A DNA stretch of 64,000 nt, from the NCBI GenBank assembly GCA_013912105.1, contig JACERY010000002.1, positions 1-64,000 of the forward strand, given 5' to 3'. The notes under the pieces were generated by a model. That model was not told the origin of the DNA. It did no database searches and worked only from the letters and a program-made list of their open reading frames with translations. Below are positions 17,623-27,106 of this stretch, piece after piece (position 1 is the stretch's first letter; each line of letters begins with the position of its first letter). The translations under genes were made by a program, and so were the position numbers. This stretch comes from Acidimicrobiales bacterium. GTDB lineage: Bacteria; Actinomycetota; Acidimicrobiia; Acidimicrobiales; UBA8592.

Positions 17623-18630
17623 CTAGGGGTTCCATTTCGAAAAAGTATCAATCATGAGCTGCACATCTGAACCAAGTGGGTAAAGGATAGGGGATGTACA
17701 GCCAGCTTCTATGTATTCCAGAACTTTTGCCTTAGCTTCTTCAGGACTTCCTGAAGCTGTGCATCTCTGGACAACATCATCTGGAACAAGTTTTGAGGCA
17801 GCAAGGACTTCTTCATTAGTGGCTGGCCAAGAGAGCACTTGATGTATTTCATTAAGTAGTTCGTCTGTAACACCACTTGCAGCCATGATATGAGGTTGTT
17901 GACCAAGGTATTGAGTTAAGAGAAGACGAGCGCTGTCTAATGCAGCTTGCCTATCTTCGTCAATTGAACAAACAATAAGTTGAGGTCGGTCTATGCTGTC
18001 GAGGTCTTTACCAACAGAATTCGCTCCGGCCTCTAACGCCTCCATAGCGCGTACGTTATATTTTGGTTCAACCATGTAGTTGAGCACTACTCCGTCAGCT
18101 ATTTTCCCTGTTAGCTCCATCATCTTCATTCCTGTGGCGCCAATGTATATCGGAACATCTTTGGCGACTCTTTCTTGGTGAACATAATCAAGTTCTACGC
18201 CATCAAGCTTTACATATTCTCCTTCATAAGTAACTGGTCCATCACATTGCAAAAGAGCACGGACTGACTCAACGACCTCTCTCATTACTTTAAGAGGTCG
18301 TTTTCTTTCAATGCCTACCTTTGAAGCTAAAGGGTCCCACCAAGCACCAATCCCAAGGATTATTCGACCTGGAGCTAAGTCGTCAAGCGTTGAAAAAGTT
18401 GAGGCTATCCGAGCGGGATTTCTTGTCCAGCAATCAATTACGCCACTTCCTATTTTGATTCGTTCAGTGCTTGTAGCAAATGCCGCCATTGGGACACAGC
18501 ACTCCCTGACTAGTCTTGAATCAGCTTGCCATACAGAGTCAAAGCCCTTTCTTTCGGCAGATTGAGCGAATTCAATCGCGTTCTGTATCGAATGAGCATC
18601 CTGAAGATAGATACCTACTTCTTGGGTCAT
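17623..18630 (-). CDS. LLM-class (MER-like) F420/flavin-dependent oxidoreductase
   Basis: 335 residues of the luciferase-like TIM-barrel family: [44 protein letters not shown] and [11 protein letters not shown]. The GIERKRPL segment (~106-113) is shared with the LLM enzyme of the plus-strand operon. It overlaps the SsnA-like gene by 4 bp (ATGA), so hydroxylase, SsnA-like protein and this enzyme are translated from one message. Some LLM enzymes (RutA) open pyrimidine rings oxidatively, an attractive but unproven role here. Confidence 0.85.
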   Translation of the reverse strand: MTQEVGIYLQDAHSIQNAIEFAQSAERKGFDSVWQADSRLVRECCVPMAAFATSTERIKIGSGVIDCWTRNPARIASTFSTLDDLAPGRIILGIGAWWDPLASKVGIERKRPLKVMREVVESVRALLQCDGPVTYEGEYVKLDGVELDYVHQERVAKDVPIYIGATGMKMMELTGKIADGVVLNYMVEPKYNVRAMEALEAGANSVGKDLDSIDRPQLIVCSIDEDRQAALDSARLLLTQYLGQQPHIMAASGVTDELLNEIHQVLSWPATNEEVLAASKLVPDDVVQRCTASGSPEEAKAKVLEYIEAGCTSPILYPLGSDVQLMIDTFSKWNP

Positions 18631-19697
18631 ACGACCTCCTGAAGCTTCCGAAATAAGCGGATAGCTGCTTCAGCAGCTTTTGCTTTAATTTCGTCAGCAT
18701 CAATTTTAGTAAACTCGCCGTTTTCCATCACTTTTTCTCCATCAATTTCAATATTCACTGGCTTTACTCCGGTCGTAAAGGCTAAGTGCCAAGGGTCCAT
18801 TTTATGGTAGGACCAAGTCACAATATCGTTGACACATTCGGGAAATAAAGATTTATTAACTTCAAGCATTTCCCAGGTCCTCTCCGGAGATTCGGTAACG
18901 TTATCTTCGCGTAAGCGAGCGTATGCTATCCGAAATTCGTCAACCATATCAGCACCTATACCATCGGTTCCTAACCCAATCGGGTTAGTAAATCTTGAAG
19001 GTTTGGCATAGCCAACAGAGTTGTTCATATTTGACCGGGGATTATGAATAATAGTTCCCTTTAGTCCATGGTTATCTTCTAGGGACACTCCATGGACTAT
19101 GAGCCAATCATCGTTTGTAAATGGTTTTAACTTTGTAACAGCAGATGAGTCTATTTCGCTCTCTGCAACATGAACATGAACTCCAACGTGGAAATCAGTT
19201 GCAAGTTCAGTTGCCGCCGCTATGGTCTCATCTGAACAAGTAAAAGCTGCATGAATGCCGACCATGCCCCGTCCGCCTTCGCTTAGGAAACGTCTGTTCT
19301 CCTCTAAACCGCGTTTAGCACCATCAGTCATTCCTTCTATTTCTTCAAAGTATCCTTCGCCTCTATCAGTTACCCCATAGCAGGTATTGACCCGCACTCC
19401 TACAGATTCGCAAGCATCTTGGATAGTAGTCAACGAACCTTCGATTGCGTTTGGTGATTCATGGTGGTCAATGATGCAAGTTGTCCCGCTTTGTAATGCT
19501 TCCAAGGCCCCTAATTTCGCTGACCATTCAATCATGTCTAAGTCAAGAGCTTGATCTAGCCTCCACCAAATAGATTTTAGAATCTCAAGAAAAGATTCGG
19601 GTGTTTTAATTGGAGCAGGCATTCCTCTAGCAAGTGAAGAGTAGAGGTGGTGATGAGCGCAGACTAACCCATGTGTCTGGTTAGAAGTTAGTTCCAT
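18627..19697 (-). CDS. SsnA-like aminohydrolase lacking the N-terminal beta-sandwich
   Basis: 356 residues. It keeps the SsnA hallmarks: [56 protein letters not shown] and [11 protein letters not shown]. Compared with the ~440-residue SsnA family it begins almost directly at the first metal motif, so about 45 N-terminal residues are missing, and the C-terminal part is also shortened where ...GLLEAGYKADL normally stands. It overlaps the hydroxylase gene by 10 bp and the LLM gene by 4 bp. The barrel motifs are intact, so it may be active; the missing sandwich is unusual. Confidence 0.85.
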   Translation of the reverse strand: MELTSNQTHGLVCAHHHLYSSLARGMPAPIKTPESFLEILKSIWWRLDQALDLDMIEWSAKLGALEALQSGTTCIIDHHESPNAIEGSLTTIQDACESVGVRVNTCYGVTDRGEGYFEEIEGMTDGAKRGLEENRRFLSEGGRGMVGIHAAFTCSDETIAAATELATDFHVGVHVHVAESEIDSSAVTKLKPFTNDDWLIVHGVSLEDNHGLKGTIIHNPRSNMNNSVGYAKPSRFTNPIGLGTDGIGADMVDEFRIAYARLREDNVTESPERTWEMLEVNKSLFPECVNDIVTWSYHKMDPWHLAFTTGVKPVNIEIDGEKVMENGEFTKIDADEIKAKAAEAAIRLFRKLQEVV

Positions 19698-22264
19698 GCC
19701 TCGGCCCGCTCGCGGTTTGACATATCTTCCATAGGTAGCTCATTTCTCCATAACCCATCGTTGGCTTGGAGCGCCGCAGCCACAGCGCCAGCAGTTGGTA
19801 CAAGGCCTATTTCTCCAACACCTTTGATCCCATATGGGGAGTTCGGTTGTGGCGACTCAACAAGTATTACATCAACATCTGGCATATCCTTTGGGCGAAT
19901 GATGTTAAGACTTTTTAAAGTTAGGTTTTTTGGTTTTCCGGATTCGTCACAAGGGAAACCTTCGGTAAGTGCATATCCAAGACCCATGTGGACTGCACCT
20001 TCAATTTGGCCCTCGCATAGCAGAGGATTCACTGCTTTCCCGACATCATGAGCAGCAACAACTCGTTCAATTTTTTCTGATTCGGGATTTATAATGACAA
20101 GCTGAGCGGCGTAGCCAAATGTAGAGTGGATGACTGGATTCTCGATATTTTCTGATAATGAATTCGTCCAGTCAACTCTGTATTCTCCTTCATAATCTAT
20201 CCCTACTTTTTGACCATCTTCAATTGCGTTTCGGCAAGCATCTTGAACTGCACCTGCACCCATAAGCGTTCCGCGACTACCCGTTGTTTGCCCAGCACCT
20301 AGTTCTCTGGACGTGTCAACTATTACATCTATGGTTTCAACTGGAACACCAAGTTCTTCAGCAGCTACTTGTAAGGCAACCGTATGTACGCCCTGCCCCA
20401 TTTCTGTCCAACAATGTCGGACCTGAACACGACCATCTTCAGTAAAATGAATTACAGCTTTAGCAATTTCTTTAAATCCATTCCCTAACCCAGAATTCTT
20501 TAGACCTAAACCAATGCCAACTGGTTTCCCATCGGAAATAGCTTGATCAAAAGCAGGCTTGACCGCATCTAAACAAGCCTTAGCCCCAAGTGCTCCGTCA
20601 TCCATGATTTGGCCGGGACCCCAAGTTGAACCAGAAGTAACAACATTAATATTTCGAATTTCCCACCCGCTTATACCAACTTTTTCAGCGAGTCGGTCCA
20701 TCACTCCTTCCATAGCAAATTGGGCTTGGTTAGCCCCAAACCCTCGGAATGCGCCACAGACAGAATTGTTTGTACGTGCAGCAATGGCCTCAACTTCGAT
20801 GTTCGGGATAACGTATGGTCCGCTTGCATGGCCAGCAGCTCGTTCAAGAACTTTCATCCCTACTGAAGCATAGGGTCCTGAGTCACCAATCATTTGAACG
20901 GAAAGGGCCTTAAGTTGTCCCTTATTATTACACCCAGCTTTATATTCAAGTCGGATGGGGTGCCGTTTAGTATGAATCAGAAAAGATTCTTCACGACTTA
21001 ACGTAGTTTTGACTGGTTGCTTGAGCAGCCATGCAGCAAGAGCTGTTTGCGCCTGGTTTGACATATCTTCTTTCCCGCCAAAAGCCCCACCATTCGAAAC
21101 AAGTTCAACAGTTAAATCACTTTGGTCTATGCCCAGAACTCTTGCAATATCGTTTCTATCATCCCATATTCCCTGACCTCCGCTATAGACATAAAGTTTC
21201 TGGTCATCATCAAATGTGGCCAAAGTTGATTCTGGTTCAAGAAATGCATGGTCCACCCGCTGTGTTTGGAAGGTTTCACTGACTATGTAATCGCACTCTT
21301 CCCAAGCAGCCTCTACATTGCCTCTTTCATATGATGAAGTAGAAAGAACATTGCCGTCTAGGCCCCAGACGGCATCCTCTTTTGAATCTATAGCTTTTAT
21401 CGGGTTAGTGAATACAGGAAGCACACTGTATTCAATTCTGATGAGTTCAGAAGCTGCACGAGCGATTTCACGTGTTTCAGCAACAACCATGGCCAACACA
21501 TCTCCTAGATAGCTAGTTCTCCCTCTAACAGGAATAAACACTGGCCAATCTTTATGGATAAGGCCAACTTTCAATTCGCCGGGGACATCTGCAGCAGTGA
21601 TGACTCTAACTACGCCTTCTAAAGCTTCAGCATCGGAAGTATCAATTGAAATAATATCGGCACGGGCATAGTCGCTAAGTTTGAAAGCGCCATGAAGAAG
21701 GTCTGGAACATCAAGGTCATCAATAAATGGCCTTTCCCCTATAGCTAAGGACTCAGCCTCGTATTTGATTTGTCTGCTACCGATGCCGGTGCTTTCTTCT
21801 AAACAAGGAATATCTCCCTGAGCAAGTGACTCAACTGCATCTAGGATTTTAATGTATCCAGTGCAGCGGCATAGGTGAGCGCCAAGATGCCTTGCAGCAT
21901 ATTCTCTTTCTAATTTGTCGCCTTTTTTGTCAACTAATACCTTTGTCCTCACCATAATACCGGGTGTGCAAAAACCACATTGAAGAGCACCACATGCCGC
22001 AAATGCCTCACCCATGCGATTGATTTCATCAGGGTCAAAACCTTCTAACGTCTGTATTGATGCACCCTCGGCTCGCTCAACAGAAAGCTGACATGAGATT
22101 CTAGCTTTGCCATTCATGATGACAGTGCAACATCCGCACTGTCCGGTGGGAGAACAGCCATCTTTTGCAGACAGAATACCTAATTCATCTCGCAACGCTC
22201 CAAGTAGATGGGCGTGATCACCCACCACCTCGATTTGTTTACCATTCAGCTCAAATATAGTCAT
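19688..22264 (-). CDS. Fused 2Fe-2S/molybdenum hydroxylase, selenium-dependent xanthine dehydrogenase-like
   Basis: 858 residues with an N-terminal 2Fe-2S domain fused to the molybdenum domain. All cluster cysteines are present: C37/C43/C46/C58, C96/C99 (QCGFCTPG) and C132/C134 (LCRCTGY). Mo-domain motifs are GGAFGGKE (~393), CGAFRGFGANQ (~503), MGQG and GIKGVGE with the catalytic glutamate (~815). This fused form without its own FAD gene is the layout of the predicted selenium-dependent xanthine dehydrogenases. Overlaps: 4 bp with the carbamoylase upstream and 10 bp with the SsnA-like gene downstream. Selenium use is inferred from SsnA and YqeB/YqeC in the same island. Confidence 0.88.
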   Translation of the reverse strand: MTIFELNGKQIEVVGDHAHLLGALRDELGILSAKDGCSPTGQCGCCTVIMNGKARISCQLSVERAEGASIQTLEGFDPDEINRMGEAFAACGALQCGFCTPGIMVRTKVLVDKKGDKLEREYAARHLGAHLCRCTGYIKILDAVESLAQGDIPCLEESTGIGSRQIKYEAESLAIGERPFIDDLDVPDLLHGAFKLSDYARADIISIDTSDAEALEGVVRVITAADVPGELKVGLIHKDWPVFIPVRGRTSYLGDVLAMVVAETREIARAASELIRIEYSVLPVFTNPIKAIDSKEDAVWGLDGNVLSTSSYERGNVEAAWEECDYIVSETFQTQRVDHAFLEPESTLATFDDDQKLYVYSGGQGIWDDRNDIARVLGIDQSDLTVELVSNGGAFGGKEDMSNQAQTALAAWLLKQPVKTTLSREESFLIHTKRHPIRLEYKAGCNNKGQLKALSVQMIGDSGPYASVGMKVLERAAGHASGPYVIPNIEVEAIAARTNNSVCGAFRGFGANQAQFAMEGVMDRLAEKVGISGWEIRNINVVTSGSTWGPGQIMDDGALGAKACLDAVKPAFDQAISDGKPVGIGLGLKNSGLGNGFKEIAKAVIHFTEDGRVQVRHCWTEMGQGVHTVALQVAAEELGVPVETIDVIVDTSRELGAGQTTGSRGTLMGAGAVQDACRNAIEDGQKVGIDYEGEYRVDWTNSLSENIENPVIHSTFGYAAQLVIINPESEKIERVVAAHDVGKAVNPLLCEGQIEGAVHMGLGYALTEGFPCDESGKPKNLTLKSLNIIRPKDMPDVDVILVESPQPNSPYGIKGVGEIGLVPTAGAVAAALQANDGLWRNELPMEDMSNRERAEAWN

Positions 22265-23199
22265 GTCTCTTCCGGAAGTATTGCTCCACTTTGACTCGTT
22301 ATCCGTGAGTAAGTTTCTGGTCTTCTGTATCGGTCAAAGTCAAAGAGTGTTTGTTTGTAATTATTACATAAATTTAAATCAAGTTCTGCAACCACGACCT
22401 CGTCATCATTGTGAGTCGTGTTTGCAATAATTCGTCCTGTTGGAGCGATTATGCAGGTATCTGCTAACGAGTTAACGCCCTCTTCATTACCCCCCTTAGC
22501 AACTCCGATAACGTAACATCCATTTTGGTATGCCCCAGCTTGCATCACAAGCTGACTGTGAAAAGATGCCAGTGGGTCCTGCGAAGGGTCAGGTGCGTAG
22601 TGAAGGGGTGTGTTGTATCCAATTAAAATTATTTCTGCTCCTCCCAATGCAAGGCAACGGTATGTTTCTGGCCATCGTCGATCATTGCAAATAGCCATAC
22701 CTATCACTGCGCCGAATGCGTTCCAGGTTGGGAAGTCATCTCCGGGTTCAAAGTATCGTCTTTCTAGGTGCTGGAATTCTCTCCAAGGTTCATGTTCTTC
22801 ATGACCTGGTAAATGCACTTTTCTATACTTCCCGACGATGTGACCATCTTTTCCGACGAGTACTTGGGTGTTATATCTATGACCATCCTTAGTAAGCTCG
22901 GCGTAGCCAAGCGAGAATCCGATTTTAAGTTTCTTGGCAGTTTCAAATAGAATTTGTGTTGAAGAATTTGGCATTTCTGTCTCGTAGAAGTCATCTAGAT
23001 TTAAAGAGTCTTCTTCTTCGATAAACCATCTTGGGAAAAAAGTAGTGAGGGCTAATTCTGGATATACGACAAGATCTGCTCCTGAGTCACTTGCTTCCAT
23101 CATGAGTTTAATCAGTCTCTGAATAATTTCTTGGCGTGAATGGTCCAAATTGATTGGTCCGAGTTGTGCGGCACCTACTTTGATTTTTCTCTTACTCAT
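22261..23199 (-). CDS. Nitrilase-superfamily carbamoylase (N-carbamoyl-D-amino acid hydrolase-like)
   Basis: 312 residues. The Glu-Lys-Cys triad is visible in YPELALTTFFPRW, GKYRKVHLPG and MAICNDRRWPETYR; the last motif is characteristic of N-carbamoyl-D-amino acid amidohydrolases, and beta-ureidopropionase is the near alternative. The start is the ATG at 23199 with a GGGGG ribosome site in front of it; a TTG at 23214 is in frame. It overlaps the upstream M20 hydrolase by 8 bp and the hydroxylase downstream by 4 bp. It would remove the carbamoyl group left after hydantoin or dihydropyrimidine opening. Confidence 0.85.
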   Translation of the reverse strand: MSKRKIKVGAAQLGPINLDHSRQEIIQRLIKLMMEASDSGADLVVYPELALTTFFPRWFIEEEDSLNLDDFYETEMPNSSTQILFETAKKLKIGFSLGYAELTKDGHRYNTQVLVGKDGHIVGKYRKVHLPGHEEHEPWREFQHLERRYFEPGDDFPTWNAFGAVIGMAICNDRRWPETYRCLALGGAEIILIGYNTPLHYAPDPSQDPLASFHSQLVMQAGAYQNGCYVIGVAKGGNEEGVNSLADTCIIAPTGRIIANTTHNDDEVVVAELDLNLCNNYKQTLFDFDRYRRPETYSRITSQSGAILPEET

Positions 23200-24433
23200 T
23201 GTCACCCCCTGCAATATCTAAAATTAGTCGCAGAAGTGTGTTTCCTCCGGCTTCAATGTCATCTTTTGACGTAAATTCTTTTGGATTGTGCGAGAGGCCA
23301 TCTTGACTTGGTACAAATATCATCGCAGATGGACATATACGAGCAAACATTTGTGCATCGTGGCCAGCCCCAGAGGGCATTTGCTTTGAAGATAGTTTTA
23401 ATGAGTCAGCAACTTCTTTGACCTTCTGCACTAAATCTAAATCAAATACAACGGGCTCGAACCTAGCAAGTTGCTTCTTCTTTATTTTCACGTCTTCTTG
23501 AATTTCTAGCTCATTACAGAATTCCTCAAGCTGACCCTCAGCCTGTCGTAGCAGCATTTCGTCAGTGTTCCGAAGATCAACAGTCATTTCAACATGTGCA
23601 GCAACAACATTCACTAAGTTTGGAGAAACATCAATTTTCCCTACAGTTCCTACTTGATTGTTTCCTATCTCCTCGGATAATTGTCTTACAAATCTGGTTA
23701 TTTCTGCTGCGCAGAATAGAGGGTCTTTTCTCATATGCATTGGGGTTGTGCCCGCATGATTAGAAACCCCAGTTATTGATAACTCGGACCAGCTAATCCC
23801 TTGAACACTGTCTACAGCGCCAATAGTTATACCTTCTGCTTCGAGGACTGGTCCCTGCTCTATATGAAGTTCAACAAAGGCCTTGGGAGTTATCCCTGGG
23901 CACGGTGCCGGCCCGTCATACCCAATTCTTGCGAGTTCGTCACCAAAACGTGATCCATCAATACCAACGATATCGTAGGCTTTTTCAGGGGTCATTCCTC
24001 CAACGTAAACGAGACTTCCAAGCATGTCTGGTGCGAACCTGGCGCCTTCTTCTCCGGTGAAGAAGGCAACGGAGATAGGATGAGTTGGCGAAATATTATT
24101 TTCGGCAAGAGTTTCGACGACCTCTAAACCAGCAAGGACCCCAAGGTTCCCATCAAAGCGTCCACCGGTCCGAACAGTGTCTATATGGCTGCCAGTCATG
24201 ACAACAGAGTTCTCAGGATTTGTCCTTTCTCCACTCCAAGTAGCCACCACGTTACCTACTAAGTCTATTGTTATTGTCATTCCTAGGTCTCTCATCCAGG
24301 TCACAACTAAATCACGGGCATCTCTATCTTCGGCGGTTAGGGCAAGACGAGAACTTCCTAGCGTCTCGGGGATTTCCCCGATCTCAGCTAGTTGCTCTAA
24401 TCGAAGCCATAATCGTTCAATGTTGATACGCAT
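23192..24433 (-). CDS. M20-family N-carbamoyl-L-amino acid / allantoate amidohydrolase
   Basis: 413 residues. Metal-site motifs are GSHIDTVRTGGRFDGNLGVLAGLE, FFTGEEGARF, HIEQGPVLE and a late SGAGHDAQ, matching the hydantoinase/carbamoylase branch of M20 peptidases (allantoate amidohydrolase, L-carbamoylase, beta-ureidopropionase). A GAGG site lies just before the ATG at 24433. It sits 18 bp after the ABC ATPase gene and overlaps the D-carbamoylase-like gene, so the two carbamoylase types are co-expressed. Confidence 0.88.
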   Translation of the reverse strand: MRINIERLWLRLEQLAEIGEIPETLGSSRLALTAEDRDARDLVVTWMRDLGMTITIDLVGNVVATWSGERTNPENSVVMTGSHIDTVRTGGRFDGNLGVLAGLEVVETLAENNISPTHPISVAFFTGEEGARFAPDMLGSLVYVGGMTPEKAYDIVGIDGSRFGDELARIGYDGPAPCPGITPKAFVELHIEQGPVLEAEGITIGAVDSVQGISWSELSITGVSNHAGTTPMHMRKDPLFCAAEITRFVRQLSEEIGNNQVGTVGKIDVSPNLVNVVAAHVEMTVDLRNTDEMLLRQAEGQLEEFCNELEIQEDVKIKKKQLARFEPVVFDLDLVQKVKEVADSLKLSSKQMPSGAGHDAQMFARICPSAMIFVPSQDGLSHNPKEFTSKDDIEAGGNTLLRLILDIAGGDNE

Positions 24434-24451
24434 ATTACCTCAGGAGTGTTA

Positions 24452-25975
24452 TTAGGTCTTATGAGAGTCTATTAATGTTGCTCTGTTTTTCACTCCACCC
24501 ATCAGCAGCCCTAATTCAGAAATAGAACATTCTGCAGTATCTAGATCTGCAACAATTTCCCCCTCAAACATCACAATCACCCTATCTGATAGTGCGAGAA
24601 TCTCGTCTAGATCTTCAGAAATTACAACAATAGCTGTTCCTTCGTCGCGTTGTTCAATAAGGCGTTGATGAATGTATTCCGCCGCTCCAATATCTACGCC
24701 TCGGGTGGGTTGGGCGGCGAGCAGTACTTTGGGACTGGAGGAGAGTTCGCGGGCCATTATTAACTTTTGGATGTTCCCTCCTGACAAATTCTTTGTGTTT
24801 GTTTCTATTGAGGGTGTTTTCACATTGAACTTTTGTGTTATATCTTCTGCATAGGCAGCAACTTTTGTGATATTTAGAAAACCGAATTTAGAGAAGTCAT
24901 TACTTTTGTGATCAATCAGAATACAATTTTCTTTCACAGAGAAGTCCCCGATAGCCCCATCGCGCATTCTTTCTTCGGGAACATAGGAAAGTCCAGATTT
25001 GCGAATATCTCGGGGAGATAGGTTGGTAATTTCTTGATTTCCCAGGAAAAGCTTCCCCTTCTCTACCTTTCTGAGGCCGGCTATAGATTCTGCTAGTTCT
25101 CTTTGTCCATTACCGGAGACACCGGCGATTCCTACTATCTCGGATGAGCGAACGTCAAAAGAAACGTTATTAACTGCAATATTTTCCTTATCGCCTTGAA
25201 CGGTTAAGGACTTAAGCTGCAGTTGGATATCACCTGGTTGAACATTTATCTTATTGGGGGAAAGGTTCACTTGGCGGCCTACCATCATTTCCGCAAGTTC
25301 TTTACGGTTAGTGTGGCTCGGAGCGGTCATGCCTGAAACTTTGCCGTCACGGAGTACTGTGATCCGGTCACTTAAAGTTAGGACTTCAGGTAATTTGTGT
25401 GAGATGAAAATTAATCCTCTCCCGTTGTCAGCAAGCTTTCGAAGGGTTTCGAAGAAGTCTTCGACTTCTTGTGGTGTTAAAACAGCTGTAGGTTCGTCAA
25501 GGACTAACAGTTTGGCGTTTCTGTAGAGTGCTTTTAAAATTTCTACTCTCTGTCTCTCTCCTACAGACAGTTGCCATATTTTGGCTTTAGGGTCCACAAT
25601 AAGGTTGTATTCGTTCGCAAGATCGTTTAACCGTTTTTCTACTTCGTGCATTTTTGAAGTACCCATTCCTAGAGCAACGTTTTCAGTTACGCTAAGTGAG
25701 GGCACAAGCATAAAGTGCTGGTGGATCATCCCAATCCCAGCGGCAATTGCAGATGACGGAGAATTGACCTCCAAAGGTTTACCATCGAGAAAAACTTCGC
25801 CGGAGTCAGGTTTGTATATGCCAAATAAAATTTTCATTAAAGTGCTTTTTCCAGCACCATTTTCACCGAGTAACGCATGTACCTCACCGGACACCAAATC
25901 GAAATTGACGTCACGGTTAGCGATTACTCCCGGGAATCTTTTAGTGATTCCCCTCATTTCAAGAAGTTTTTCCAT
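24452..25975 (-). CDS. Nucleoside/base ABC importer, ATP-binding protein (two ABC domains)
   Basis: 507 residues with tandem ABC domains of the ribose/nucleoside type. Domain 1 has GENGAGKST and a signature LSVGERQRVEI with LLVLDEPTAVL; domain 2 has the usual degenerate P-loop (GVSGNGQRELAE), LSGGNIQKLIMAREL and AAQPTRGVDIG. It drives the importer formed with the two permeases and the BMP lipoprotein encoded just upstream. A strong hairpin separates it from the lipoprotein gene, which could lower its expression relative to the binding protein. Confidence 0.92.
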   Translation of the reverse strand: MEKLLEMRGITKRFPGVIANRDVNFDLVSGEVHALLGENGAGKSTLMKILFGIYKPDSGEVFLDGKPLEVNSPSSAIAAGIGMIHQHFMLVPSLSVTENVALGMGTSKMHEVEKRLNDLANEYNLIVDPKAKIWQLSVGERQRVEILKALYRNAKLLVLDEPTAVLTPQEVEDFFETLRKLADNGRGLIFISHKLPEVLTLSDRITVLRDGKVSGMTAPSHTNRKELAEMMVGRQVNLSPNKINVQPGDIQLQLKSLTVQGDKENIAVNNVSFDVRSSEIVGIAGVSGNGQRELAESIAGLRKVEKGKLFLGNQEITNLSPRDIRKSGLSYVPEERMRDGAIGDFSVKENCILIDHKSNDFSKFGFLNITKVAAYAEDITQKFNVKTPSIETNTKNLSGGNIQKLIMARELSSSPKVLLAAQPTRGVDIGAAEYIHQRLIEQRDEGTAIVVISEDLDEILALSDRVIVMFEGEIVADLDTAECSISELGLLMGGVKNRATLIDSHKT

Positions 25976-25985
25976 ATGTTTTGAG

Positions 25986-26015
25986 ATCGTGGGGAGCCAT
26001 CAGGCTCCCCACGAT
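25986..26015 (-). terminator. Perfect 13-bp hairpin between BMP lipoprotein and ATPase genes
   Basis: ATCGTGGGGAGCC, a four-base loop, and its exact complement. There is no T-run on the minus strand after it, so it is more likely a partial terminator or an mRNA-stabilising stem that raises the binding-protein message than a full stop. Confidence 0.65.
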
Positions 26016-26023
26016 AATTGATT

Positions 26024-27010
26024 TTAGGGAATTATTGTAGTTACTTCTCCATTAATGACTGATTCGGAAACTTGGTCAAGTAAATCTGTTAGAGCGCTCG
26101 GGACATCCCAATTGCCCCACTCGATCACAAGACCTTCATTATCCAAATTGATCTCGTATGTATTCCCACCAAGTTTTCCATTACCGATATCGTCTACCAG
26201 GCTTTGAAGTGCAATTTCCCAATGGTAAACCTGACTTGCGGCCACGACTCCATCTGCTGCGGCAGAAGTCTGGTTTGACTGTGTTCCAAACCATAGTAGT
26301 CCTTCTTGCTCTGCTACACCGATAGCTCCAACTGTCATCTGGGCTGTACCAGTTAATACATCTGCTCCATTTGATACAAATGCTGCAGCTGTTTCAGAAG
26401 CTAATGCAACATCAGCAAATGATTCGATATAGGTCACGCTTACTTCCGCTCCACCTGACTCAGCTCCGAGTGTGAAGCCATCAACGTATAATTTGGCGTC
26501 TCCGACAGCAATAGGACCAACGATTCCTATGCTTTCTCCGACTTCAGCGGCGATTACTCCGAGTACGTAGCCTCCTTCATTGGAAGCAGCAGTATAGGCA
26601 GAGACGTTATCTAACCCAAAGGTATCTACTGCAGTTCCCCAGGCAAAGGCAGTGTCTGGGAAATCAGGAGCAATCTCTTGAAGCGGTCCACCATATTGTG
26701 ATCCGTGAGCAATAACCAGATCGTAGCCCGCTTCGGCGTAGTCCCTAATGGCCGTCGCAGCTTCCTCGACTATGAAAGTTCCAGGGGTAATTGCAGTTTC
26801 GCTTACGCCTGTAAGTTTACTGACGCCATCCACGATGCTTTGACTAAAAGCTAGATCATTTTCAGCGCTTGGAGCAACAATAGCGACTCTGATTCCATCA
26901 CTAGTCTCAGCTGAGTTGGCGCTACTGCTTTCATCATCATCTCCGCAGGCAGAGATTGTAAATGCTAGTAAGCACATAATTGGTACGAGTAAAAGTTTAT
27001 GTAATTTCAT
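26024..27010 (-). CDS. BMP-family nucleoside-binding lipoprotein
   Basis: 328 residues. A lipoprotein signal peptide ends in the lipobox TISAC (Cys22), followed by an acidic linker (GDDDESSS). The mature part matches the BMP/PnrA family of solute-binding proteins (VAIVAPSAENDLAFSQS, IAHGSQYGGPL, AGYDLV, ANGADVL-like SNGADVLTGTAQ). These bind purine nucleosides or related compounds for ABC import. A near-perfect AAGGAG site lies before the ATG. Gene order permease-permease-BMP-ATPase on the minus strand marks a full importer. Confidence 0.92.
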   Translation of the reverse strand: MKLHKLLLVPIMCLLAFTISACGDDDESSSANSAETSDGIRVAIVAPSAENDLAFSQSIVDGVSKLTGVSETAITPGTFIVEEAATAIRDYAEAGYDLVIAHGSQYGGPLQEIAPDFPDTAFAWGTAVDTFGLDNVSAYTAASNEGGYVLGVIAAEVGESIGIVGPIAVGDAKLYVDGFTLGAESGGAEVSVTYIESFADVALASETAAAFVSNGADVLTGTAQMTVGAIGVAEQEGLLWFGTQSNQTSAAADGVVAASQVYHWEIALQSLVDDIGNGKLGGNTYEINLDNEGLVIEWGNWDVPSALTDLLDQVSESVINGEVTTIIP

Positions 27011-27106
27011 GTAACTCCTTAATTAATTTCAAGTGAACTCTATAACATTTCAGGCTAAAAGAAAGATCCCAAATCGTTTGTTAACACAGAGGTAATATTT
27101 GTCGTT

